This document shows positions 1-5,123 of a stretch of DNA of 5,123 nucleotides, in pieces. Numbering within the stretch: the stretch's first letter is position 1; every line of letters begins with the position of its first letter. Below the pieces are notes generated by a model. The model saw nothing but the letters and a program-made list of their open reading frames with translations, was not told the DNA's origin and searched no databases. A program made the position numbers and the translations under genes. This DNA comes from DATJPR01 sp035506295 (lineage in GTDB: Bacteria; Bacteroidota; Ignavibacteria; UBA10030; UBA6906), in NCBI GenBank assembly GCA_035506295.1, contig DATJPR010000184.1:1-5123 (forward strand). Reading direction: 5' to 3'.

Positions 1-707
1 GGATTGACCAGAATGGCGGTCGATTCGTCGATCCCGATGGCGGGAAGCTCAGGATGCTCGAGCACAACACAGATCAGGCGGTTCAGCCGCTTCCGCTTCA
101 CGAAGTGTTGATCGATAATCACTTTTGTCAGGAATCCGAGCCCTTCGATGGTCTCGACGTTTCCCTTCCGCATCGAGGTGAACATTTCCGTCGAGTCACG
201 GTTGATCAGCTCTTCGCCGGTCAGCATGACGCGGCTCATGATGGCTGCGCCGGCGCTCGTTCCGCCGATCACGGCTCCCCGCTGGTACATGTCCAGGAGC
301 TTGTGGTGCACGGGCGTGCCGAGGATCGCGCGGGTCACCCGTACCTGGTCGCCGCCGCTAAAAAAGATCCCGGTGGCCTTGTCAAGCTTCTCGAGGATGG
401 CGGGGTCGGCCGCCTGCTCTCGTTTGATATCCATCCATTCCGCGCTCGCTGCTCCTCGTGATATCAACTCGGCCGCTTGTTCCATCCCAGTGGTGTCAGG
501 TGTGCTGCTCGCCATGGACAGGACAATAATGTGTGCCTTGCCCGGACCGCCGGCCAGCGCAACAAAACGGTTCATGATGTCGTCGGTCCGCTCGCCGCCG
601 CCGATGATGACAAGGTGACCTTTGGGAGAACGGGAATCGTCCGCGCGGGGTGATGCCGATGCGAGAGCAGCGCAGACTGCCAACAGGACCAAGACGGTGT
701 TTTTCAT
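1..707 (-). CDS. Exported cyanophycinase-like serine peptidase (S51), C-terminus cut off by window edge
   Basis: The frame runs from ATG at 707 to the window edge without a stop, giving 235 residues; S51 cyanophycinases are usually somewhat longer, so the C-terminus lies outside. Residues 1 to about 18-22 form a Sec signal peptide (MKN, hydrophobic LVLLAVCAALA, then ASA or PRA before DD), so the enzyme is exported. Seen motifs: strand HLVIIGGGE (31-39); FFSGGDQ (115-121); the nucleophile elbow GGTSAGAA (148-155) with Ser151; DQHF (199-202) with the expected catalytic His201, followed by the usual RxRxxRL (205-211); and GIDESTA (225-231). Family knowledge: cyanophycinases (CphB/CphE) cut cyanophycin to beta-Asp-Arg dipeptides with a Ser-His-Glu machinery; relatives in S51 cut other aspartyl peptides. 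Its start overlaps the M20 stop as ATGA, so it is the second gene of that operon. Family assignment is firm; cyanophycin as substrate is inference. Confidence 0.9.
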   Translation of the reverse strand, partial: MKNTVLVLLAVCAALASASPRADDSRSPKGHLVIIGGGERTDDIMNRFVALAGGPGKAHIIVLSMASSTPDTTGMEQAAELISRGAASAEWMDIKREQAADPAILEKLDKATGIFFSGGDQVRVTRAILGTPVHHKLLDMYQRGAVIGGTSAGAAIMSRVMLTGEELINRDSTEMFTSMRKGNVETIEGLGFLTKVIIDQHFVKRKRLNRLICVVLEHPELPAIGIDESTAILVN

Positions 708-1819
708 GCCAGAGATGTGCTCCTAGCCATAAGCGCTCTTGCGATATCCGCAGACTTGAGGAGATCCTCGATGAGGATGAACTCATCGTCTCCGTGTGGG
801 TTCTGGGCGCCGATCCCGAGGTTGACCGTCGGGAGACCCTTTGCGTTCAGCATATTCGCATCGCTGCCGCCGAGATATTCGATGGGGACCGGATCCAATC
901 CCACTTCCCGGAGCGTGTCCGATGTCCACCGGAAGACCTCATCGTCGGTGCCGAGGCGAAACGGTGCGAAGTCGACGGAGGAAGAGAATTCCAGCGAAGC
1001 GTGGTGTTCGGAAGCGACCTTCTGAAACGTCTGCTCGATCCCGGTGAGGAACGTGGAGATGATGCGCTGATCGAACTCGCGGACTTCCCCCTGGAACGTG
1101 CATCGGTCGGGGACGACGTTGGTAGCCGTACCCCCGGTGACCGACCCGATGTTACAGGTCATGGTGGGGGAAAGCCGGCCAATCGAGATCGTGCTGAGCG
1201 CCTTCGAAGCTACGTGAATGGCATTGACGCCGCGTTCGGGGGCCACGGCTGCGTGGGCGGATTTCCCAACAAAGGTCGCATCAAACAATGAGCATCCGAC
1301 CGCCGATCGGATGAATGTCCCCGGCCGGCGTGAGCAGTCGAAGACGAAGCCCATTTTCATGTGATATGCGCCCGGATCGAGGTATTTGGACCCATACAAT
1401 CCGAGTTCTTCCCCGACGGTGAACACGACGATGCACTGGCCTGCCGCTCCCGACCGGAGATGTTCCCGGAGCGTGTACAGGAGAAGAGATATCCCGGCCC
1501 GGTTGTCCACGCCGAGAGCCGTCGACCCGTCGCTGGCGATCCTTTCGTCGGTCAAGACAGGCTTCACGTCGACGGTGGACCTCGGGGTATCGAGGTGGGA
1601 GATCAGGGCGAGCGTAGGGCGGGAAGGGTCGCAGGTGTCAGGGATGCAAATAAGGTTGCCGCATTCTCCGTTAAAGTGATGAGCGATGTCATCTTCAATA
1701 ATATTCACGGGAAGATCGCGCAAGAATTCGCGAACGAAATTCGCCATTGGGCGCTCCTTGAGAGAAAGCGCGTCAATCTTGATAGCATCGATGAACAGTG
1801 AAACCAGGTCGTGCGGCAT
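704..1819 (-). CDS. M20 family metallopeptidase, peptidase T-like
   Basis: 371 residues, full length for a PepT-like M20 peptidase, with no signal peptide, so cytoplasmic. The two-metal site is complete by motif: SHLDT (74-78) supplies His75 and catalytic Asp77; GVDNRAG (103-109) the bridging Asp105; GEELGLYGS (136-144) the general base Glu137 and ligand Glu138; FD (160-161) Asp161; and NPHGDDE (340-346) the last ligand His342. The lid/dimerisation domain spans roughly 178-285 and contains the conserved GKSAHAAVAPERG (185-197). Known family role: removal of residues from di- or tripeptides, or hydrolysis of N-acyl amino acids; the substrate cannot be read from sequence. The start at 1819 suits the usual N-terminus (LFIDAIKID..S..E..MANFV) and no in-frame upstream start is seen. 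No clear Shine-Dalgarno precedes it; the leader there is pyrimidine-rich. It heads an operon with the S51 peptidase (ATGA overlap) and has a strong promoter at 1874-1902. Confidence 0.92.
   Translation of the reverse strand: MPHDLVSLFIDAIKIDALSLKERPMANFVREFLRDLPVNIIEDDIAHHFNGECGNLICIPDTCDPSRPTLALISHLDTPRSTVDVKPVLTDERIASDGSTALGVDNRAGISLLLYTLREHLRSGAAGQCIVVFTVGEELGLYGSKYLDPGAYHMKMGFVFDCSRRPGTFIRSAVGCSLFDATFVGKSAHAAVAPERGVNAIHVASKALSTISIGRLSPTMTCNIGSVTGGTATNVVPDRCTFQGEVREFDQRIISTFLTGIEQTFQKVASEHHASLEFSSSVDFAPFRLGTDDEVFRWTSDTLREVGLDPVPIEYLGGSDANMLNAKGLPTVNLGIGAQNPHGDDEFILIEDLLKSADIARALMARSTSLA
720..724 (-). promoter_or_regulatory. Possible ribosome-binding site of the S51 peptidase gene
   Basis: Read on the minus strand this is AGGAG, lying inside the 3' end of the M20 gene, 12 nt before the ATG at 707. 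The spacing is longer than ideal, so re-initiation by ribosomes finishing the M20 gene at the ATGA overlap probably contributes. Confidence 0.45.
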
Positions 1820-1852
1820 GAGCGTGAAGAGAGTTCCAGGAAGGAGGGAGGA

Positions 1853-1868
1853 TGAAACTTTTGTTTCA
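1853..1868. promoter_or_regulatory. 16-bp inverted repeat at the M20 operon start site (operator-like)
   Basis: Minus-strand reading TGAAAC-AAAA-GTTTCA: perfect 6-bp arms around a 4-bp centre. It covers about -1 to +15 relative to the start site predicted from the promoter at 1874-1902. That is a common place for a repressor operator; it could also be a small hairpin at the 5' end of the mRNA. I do not recognise the binding protein. Confidence 0.4.
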
Positions 1869-1873
1869 CCACG

Positions 1874-1902
1874 AATATACTCTCCGATTTTGGCGTTGTC
1901 AA
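1874..1902 (-). promoter_or_regulatory. Sigma70-type promoter for the M20-S51 operon
   Basis: On the minus strand the -35 is TTGACA (1897-1902, full consensus) and the -10 is TATATT (1874-1879, 5 of 6), separated by exactly 17 bp (1880-1896). Transcription should begin near 1867, giving a leader of about 48 nt before the ATG at 1819. Caution: Bacteroidota proper often use a different -7/-33 pattern, so this reading depends on the host's sigma factor. Confidence 0.75.
1876..1881 (+). promoter_or_regulatory. Possible rightward -10 element for the radical SAM gene
   Basis: TATACT on the plus strand overlaps the leftward -10 by four bases. At the matching -35 position (about 1853-1858) only TGAAAC is found, a poor match. 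If used, transcription would start near 1888 with a leader of about 93 nt before the ATG at 1981. Overlapping, partly symmetrical -10 elements are a known route to divergent transcription, but this one is weak on its own. Confidence 0.3.
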
Positions 1903-1918
1903 GGAAAATCGTCCGACC

Positions 1919-1935
1919 GGCGAAACTTCTTCGCC
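1919..1935 (+). promoter_or_regulatory. Stem-loop A in the radical SAM leader
   Basis: GGCGAA (1919-1924) pairs perfectly with TTCGCC (1930-1935) around a 5-nt loop ACTTC. Bases 1932-1935 are also needed by stem-loop B, so the two cannot form together. There is no T run after it, so it is not a standard terminator. Confidence 0.4.
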
Positions 1936-1958
1936 CCGCCCGCCGGCGGAGGGGGGCG
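1932..1958 (+). promoter_or_regulatory. GC-rich stem-loop B in the radical SAM leader
   Basis: CGCCCC (1932-1937) pairs with GGGGCG (1953-1958), enclosing a perfect 10-bp palindrome CCGCCGGCGG (1940-1949). It lies 22 nt upstream of the start codon. Two copies of CCCGCC (1935-1940 and 1939-1944) can also pair with GGCGGG at 1975-1980, just before the ATG, so alternative folds could hide the ribosome-binding region. It may instead be a dispersed GC-rich repeat element. Confidence 0.4.
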
Positions 1959-1972
1959 GCGTTTGAGTTCCT

Positions 1973-1976
1973 GAGG
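1973..1976 (+). promoter_or_regulatory. Weak ribosome-binding site deciding the radical SAM start
   Basis: GAGG lies 4 nt before the ATG at 1981, rather close. The next in-frame ATG (1999) has no purine-rich stretch before it, so 1981 is preferred, though not strongly. Confidence 0.35.
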
Positions 1977-1980
1977 CGGG

Positions 1981-3492
1981 ATGTCTACATTCAACGTGAT
2001 GAAAACGCGAGGCACACACTGGGTGGAGCTGATCACCGCGGAATCGGCCGAGTCGCGGTTTGTGCGCCACCGGCGCTTAATCCGCTTTCCGCAGCTCACG
2101 ATGCCGCTGCTCGCCGCCTATACGCCGGAGCACTGGCGGGTCACGCACACCGATGAGATCGTCCAGAGAGTCCGTTTTGACCGGCCCTATTCGCTGGTGG
2201 CGATTACGGCAAACACCGCCGCGGCTCCGCGCGCCTATGAACTTGCCGGGCTATACCGCTCGCTGGGCATCCCAGTCGTCATCGGCGGACCGCACGCGAC
2301 ATTGATGCCCGAAGAGGTTGCGCTGCACGCAGATGCCGTGGTCGTCGGAGAGGGCGAATTGATGTGGCCGAAACTGCTTCGGGATGTCGAGCAACAGCGC
2401 CTCGCGCCGATCTATCGGAGCGAGCGTCTGCCCGAGCTGAACAGCATGCCCTCTCCGCGGTGGGATCTCATACGGAGGCGTGGCTACGGGCGGGGGGTGA
2501 CCATTGCGACACGGGGGTGCCCCAACAGCTGCGATTACTGCTCCATTCCTCAGATGTACCAGCGACGCATGCGGTATAGGCCGGTCGGTGAGGTGGTCGA
2601 TGAGGTCCGCCGGATGCCCGGCAAGGCGCTGGTGTTCTGGGATGACAACATCGGCGTCGACCGACGGTATGCCACCGAGCTCTTTGCGGCCATTACCCCG
2701 CTCCGGCGATGGTGGACGAGTCAATGCGCCCTCGATGCAGTCCTTGATGATGAATTCCTTGCGGCGGCTGCCGCGAGCGGATGCAAAGCCTTGTTCATCG
2801 GGCTTGAGTCGATCTCGCAGGGAAGTCTTGATGGCGCGAACAAGCGGCACAACCATGTCTCCGACTACCGGGAAGCGGTTCGCCGGTGCCATGCCCATGG
2901 CATTGCGATTCAGGCAGGGACGATCTTTGGTTTCGACGACGATGACCGGTCGATTTTCCGGAGGACGGTGGACTATTATAGAGAGATCGGGATCGACTCC
3001 GCGACGATCGGTATCCTGGTGCCATATCCCAACACGCCACTGTTTCGCCGGCTCGAGGCTGAAGGAAGGATCCTCACGCGTGATTGGGCTCAGTACGACG
3101 GGAAGAAGCACGTCGTCTTTCAACCGGCGCACATGTCTCCCGAGGAGCTTCTCATGGGGACTGAATGGGCTGCACGGAAGTTCTACTCGTTGGGCTCCAT
3201 TGCCGGCCGGATGAAGCAGTCAAAAACCGGCCTCTGGTGGAACGTGGCACGAAATCTCGGCTACCATCTGGCGCTAAGGAACTTTGGGAACATCGGATTT
3301 GATCCGGAGAAGGATGACCGAGGGGCGGAAGAGCAGGGACATCCCTCCCAATCCGCCGGTAATGTCGCTGCAGCAAATCTGATCACGGTCGTTGAAACGC
3401 GGTCGACAATCAGCAACCCATCCCCAGATCAATTCACTGTCACTTCGACTGACTACTGCCACCTGTCATTTCAGCAACGTCATAGACCGTGA
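1981..3492 (+). CDS. B12-binding-domain radical SAM protein, substrate unknown
   Basis: 503 residues. The N-terminal Rossmann-like cobalamin-binding domain covers about 14-150, with FPQLTMPLLAAYTP (36-49), VVIGGPHATLMPEE (99-112) and ADAVVVGEGE (117-126); it lacks the DxHxxG cobalamin motif, as is usual for this class. The radical SAM barrel covers about 170-400: TRGCPNSCDYC (177-187) carries the [4Fe-4S] cysteines Cys180, Cys184 and Cys187 (CxxxCxxC), followed by VFWDDNIGVD (218-227), FIGLES (272-277) and GTIFGFDDDD (313-322). Family members include methyltransferases (hopanoid, phosphonate), cyclases (BchE-like) and many unknowns; nothing visible selects one. Cytoplasmic. Family-like sequence seems to end near 440 (NLGYHLALRNFGNIGFDP); the last 60 or so residues are low in recognisable structure and overlap the convergent esterase gene by 27 bp. 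No partner gene is in view, so the product is unknown. Confidence 0.9.
   Translation: MSTFNVMKTRGTHWVELITAESAESRFVRHRRLIRFPQLTMPLLAAYTPEHWRVTHTDEIVQRVRFDRPYSLVAITANTAAAPRAYELAGLYRSLGIPVVIGGPHATLMPEEVALHADAVVVGEGELMWPKLLRDVEQQRLAPIYRSERLPELNSMPSPRWDLIRRRGYGRGVTIATRGCPNSCDYCSIPQMYQRRMRYRPVGEVVDEVRRMPGKALVFWDDNIGVDRRYATELFAAITPLRRWWTSQCALDAVLDDEFLAAAAASGCKALFIGLESISQGSLDGANKRHNHVSDYREAVRRCHAHGIAIQAGTIFGFDDDDRSIFRRTVDYYREIGIDSATIGILVPYPNTPLFRRLEAEGRILTRDWAQYDGKKHVVFQPAHMSPEELLMGTEWAARKFYSLGSIAGRMKQSKTGLWWNVARNLGYHLALRNFGNIGFDPEKDDRGAEEQGHPSQSAGNVAAANLITVVETRSTISNPSPDQFTVTSTDYCHLSFQQRHRP
3435..3467. repeat. Degenerate ACTG-rich repeat, copy 1
   Basis: A 33-bp stretch beginning CACTGTC and ending CTGTC, built from spaced ACTG/CACTG units (CACTGTCACT, ACTGACTACTG). 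It lies at the 3' ends of both convergent genes. It resembles the copy at 3648-3682 in wording, not in exact alignment, so the relationship is tentative. Confidence 0.3.
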
Positions 3493-5022
3493 GGAAATGT
3501 ATTGTCCTGCTGTCAATCGGTAGATATACATCCCGCTCGATAGATTGCTCCCATCAAACATGAAGCTATACTTGCCGGCCGGGAAGCGGCCATCAGCGAG
3601 AACAGCCACTTCCCGCCCTAGCAGGTCGTAGACTGCCAATCGAACGACACTGTCCACCGACCACTGGGCACTGACCACTGTCTTCGGATTGAACGGGTTC
3701 GGATAATTCTGTGCCAGGGCAAAGCCGTCGATCTCCTCTACGGAATTCACTCCAAGCGTCGTCGAATCGGATACGACGAACAAGTTTCGGTCGATCGATT
3801 GACCCATGATTCTGTAGCCCATTGTATCAGGGTGCAGACCGTCATTTTGATTCGTCGGATAGAGGATTCTCGTCGTGTCCTGTGGATTCCGCATCAGCCG
3901 GTCGAAGTCTATGCACGCGTCAAAGTTGCCCTTGGTGCGTATCCACTGATTGACCGTGCTGCGGCATTGCTCACTATATTGATTGAAGTAGCCGTTGCCA
4001 CCGAAGGGGAGTATTGTCGCACCGTAGATTCTGATGTTTTTCGCGTGGGCTTTGGCAATCATCTGACCGTAAGCTGCGATGAGGTTTGAAGCGGTGGTTG
4101 TCGCGGCTGACGCGGAATGGACCCCGCCGATGTCGTTCACTCCTTCGAGAACGATAGCCCACCGGACGCCGCTCTGACTGATGATGTCCCGATCATACCT
4201 GCTCACGCCCGTCGGCCCCAATCCGCCGGCAAGGACACAATTCCCTCCAATGCCCGCGTTAAGTACGCCGACGTAGCGAGTGGCAGAGTCTTGCAGGAGG
4301 GAAACTGAAAGGACGTCGGGCCACCGGTTCTGCCCGTTGGTCATCGAACCCCGGCCGTCGGTGATCGAATTGCCGAGGATGGCGACGGACGCCGCGTTTG
4401 AAGGAGCCAGGACATCGAGCGTATTGATGTTGTACCAATGATCGGTCGTGACAGCCCCCGCAAAATCCGCTTTGGAGACAGCATTGCCGGTCAGCAAGTA
4501 GGACGTGGTTCTTGAGCCGGGATGGCCGGTGATGCCGGAGGGAGATGCGCCGTAGTAGATCGTGACCGCGACGTCCATGCGTGGCTTGAGAGCGAAGGGA
4601 AAAGGATCTGAGACCACCGAGGTATCCGCCGAGACAGTCACTTCCGGGAGTCCGCCAAAATGAAGGACTTCGTCCGTCGTTGTGTCAATGGCTCCGGCGC
4701 CGGTGGAGACGGCGATGTGGACCTCGTGGAATGTTACCGGACCCGAACCAAACTTATTCGAAAATAACATTCGCAGTGTGTCCCCTCCGATGGAGACGCG
4801 AAATATCTGGCGAAGCGTATTGTTGGCGAGACCGGGCGATGGCGGATTATTTCCTGTTTCAACAAGTTGCGGAGATGTGGTCCAGGTCCCGACCCATTTC
4901 GTTGCGGAAGTGGAATCGCTTTTCGGAGCCGCGGAACATACCGAGAGGAGGATCACGCTCAAAAGTGAGATGCAGATGATCGACCTGAAACGAAACAAGG
5001 AGAAACCACAATAAGAACGCAT
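3466..5022 (-). CDS. Secreted SGNH/GDSL-type esterase with type IX secretion sorting domain
   Basis: 518 residues. A Sec signal peptide (about 1-31: Arg-containing start, hydrophobic SIICISLLSVILLSV, CSA-AP cleavage) is followed by a beta-rich accessory domain (about 42-165, WVGTWTTSPQ, NNTLRQIFRVSIGG, LRMLFSNKFG). The SGNH hydrolase core (about 212-413) has block I GNSITDG (217-223) with nucleophile Ser219, block II NAGIGGN (255-261), block III GVNDIG (294-299) with Asn296, and block V DGLHPD (394-399) with Asp394 and His397. All four SGNH blocks are intact. Residues about 428-518 are a Por/type IX sorting domain (NYPNPFNP 439-446, VYDLLGREVAVL 464-475, SSGMYIYRL 495-503), so the protein is exported through the outer membrane and released or anchored. 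Related enzymes deacetylate carbohydrates or cleave lipid esters; the substrate is not determinable here. AAGGA at 5029-5033 supports the start. LSVC before the cleavage site is not a good lipobox. Confidence 0.93.
   Translation of the reverse strand: MRSYCGFSLFRFRSIICISLLSVILLSVCSAAPKSDSTSATKWVGTWTTSPQLVETGNNPPSPGLANNTLRQIFRVSIGGDTLRMLFSNKFGSGPVTFHEVHIAVSTGAGAIDTTTDEVLHFGGLPEVTVSADTSVVSDPFPFALKPRMDVAVTIYYGASPSGITGHPGSRTTSYLLTGNAVSKADFAGAVTTDHWYNINTLDVLAPSNAASVAILGNSITDGRGSMTNGQNRWPDVLSVSLLQDSATRYVGVLNAGIGGNCVLAGGLGPTGVSRYDRDIISQSGVRWAIVLEGVNDIGGVHSASAATTTASNLIAAYGQMIAKAHAKNIRIYGATILPFGGNGYFNQYSEQCRSTVNQWIRTKGNFDACIDFDRLMRNPQDTTRILYPTNQNDGLHPDTMGYRIMGQSIDRNLFVVSDSTTLGVNSVEEIDGFALAQNYPNPFNPKTVVSAQWSVDSVVRLAVYDLLGREVAVLADGRFPAGKYSFMFDGSNLSSGMYIYRLTAGQYISSRSMTLLK
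3648..3682. repeat. ACTG-rich repeat, copy 2, inside the type IX sorting domain
   Basis: A 35-bp stretch beginning CACTGTCC and ending CACTGACCACTGTC, with CCACTG/GACCACTG units. It lies within the esterase reading frame and encodes VVSAQWSVDSVV (449-460), where related sorting domains usually read like VSYQLPVDSHV. It keeps the frame and domain length. Confidence 0.4.
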
Positions 5023-5028
5023 TGCTGA

Positions 5029-5033
5029 TCCTT
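5029..5033 (-). promoter_or_regulatory. Ribosome-binding site of the esterase gene
   Basis: AAGGA on the minus strand, 6 nt before the ATG at 5022. Motif and spacing are good and fix the start in front of the signal peptide. Confidence 0.7.
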
Positions 5034-5083
5034 CAAATGGTGAGTCGACTTTTCCTTGATCTAGATGCGAACATTGAAATGAA

Positions 5084-5093
5084 GGCGTACGCC
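5084..5093. repeat. Perfect 10-bp palindrome upstream of the esterase gene
   Basis: GGCGTACGCC, about 62 bp upstream of the esterase start, is self-complementary. It could be a small operator half-site pair, but palindromes this short also occur by chance. In the rest of 5034-5123 I see no gene and no convincing promoter; TTGACC (minus, 5109-5114) has no -10 at the right distance. Confidence 0.2.
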
Positions 5094-5123
5094 CGATGAT
5101 TCCATCCAGGTCAACAATAAATT

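Noticed and set aside
148..618. Plus-strand open frame of 156 codons
   Set aside because: Antisense to the S51 peptidase frame, whose catalytic GGTSAGAA and DQHF motifs read only on the minus strand.
704..707. Frameshift between two halves of one peptidase
   Set aside because: The two proteins belong to unrelated families (M20 and S51), each with its own complete motif set, and the downstream one begins with a signal peptide; this is a coupled gene pair.
650..1291. Plus-strand open frame of 213 codons
   Set aside because: Antisense to the M20 gene, which has every catalytic motif. The rightward frame has no family-like sequence.
1686..2156. Plus-strand open frame crossing the divergent promoter region
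   Set aside because: It runs through the promoter, the stem-loops and the radical SAM start in another frame, and has no protein-like features.
2251..3132. Long minus-strand open frame (293 codons) opposite the radical SAM gene
   Set aside because: It lies wholly within the well-supported radical SAM frame, is rich in Arg/Pro, and shows no recognisable motif; an antisense shadow of GC-rich coding DNA.
3435..3500. Terminator between the convergent genes
   Set aside because: Only a 4-bp GTCA/TGAC stem is seen, with no T run on either strand; not enough to call a terminator.
5097..5123. Bacteroidota-type -7 box (TATTGTTG) or sigma70 -35 (TTGACC) for the esterase
   Set aside because: The -7 match has a mismatch and its -33 partner would lie outside the window. 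The TTGACC has CGTACG at the -10 position.

Overview
The window is GC-rich bacterial chromosomal DNA (high fifties percent GC, by eye). The clearest taxonomic pointer is the C-terminus of the esterase encoded at 3466-5022 on the minus strand. It carries a type IX secretion (Por) sorting domain of the 'QNYPNPFNP ... VYDLLGREVA ... SSGMYIYRL' kind, which is typical of the Bacteroidota/Chlorobiota/Ignavibacteriota (FCB) group. The GC content and the exact wording of the domain fit an Ignavibacteria-like or related environmental lineage better than a low-GC gut Bacteroides. This is inference from one domain.

Layout, left to right: (1) 1-707, minus: an exported cyanophycinase-type serine peptidase (family S51), cut off at its C-terminus by the window edge. 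(2) 704-1819, minus: a cytoplasmic M20 (peptidase T-like) metallopeptidase. Its stop codon overlaps the S51 start as ATGA, so the two form a coupled operon. (3) 1820-1980: a compact divergent control region. It holds a near-consensus sigma70 promoter for the peptidase operon (TTGACA-17 bp-TATATT, minus strand), a 16-bp inverted repeat over its predicted start site, an overlapping weaker -10 facing right, and two GC-rich stem-loops that cannot form together in the leader of the next gene. (4) 1981-3492, plus: a B12-binding-domain radical SAM enzyme of unknown substrate. (5) 3466-5022, minus: a secreted SGNH/GDSL esterase with a type IX sorting domain, converging on the radical SAM gene with a 27-bp tail-to-tail overlap. 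(6) 5023-5123: the esterase ribosome-binding site and a short upstream region with a perfect 10-bp palindrome but no convincing promoter.

How the genes may work together: the S51 and M20 pair looks like a peptide-scavenging unit, with an exported enzyme releasing small (possibly isoaspartyl/cyanophycin-type) peptides and a cytoplasmic enzyme finishing them. The radical SAM gene is single and shares only the divergent control region. The esterase is an independent secreted hydrolase. I see no CRISPR array, RNA gene, insertion sequence or defence locus. No clearly new multi-gene system is visible. The most interesting items are the S51/M20 coupling, the divergent control region, and the unusual C-terminal tail of the radical SAM protein running into an ACTG-rich repeat.
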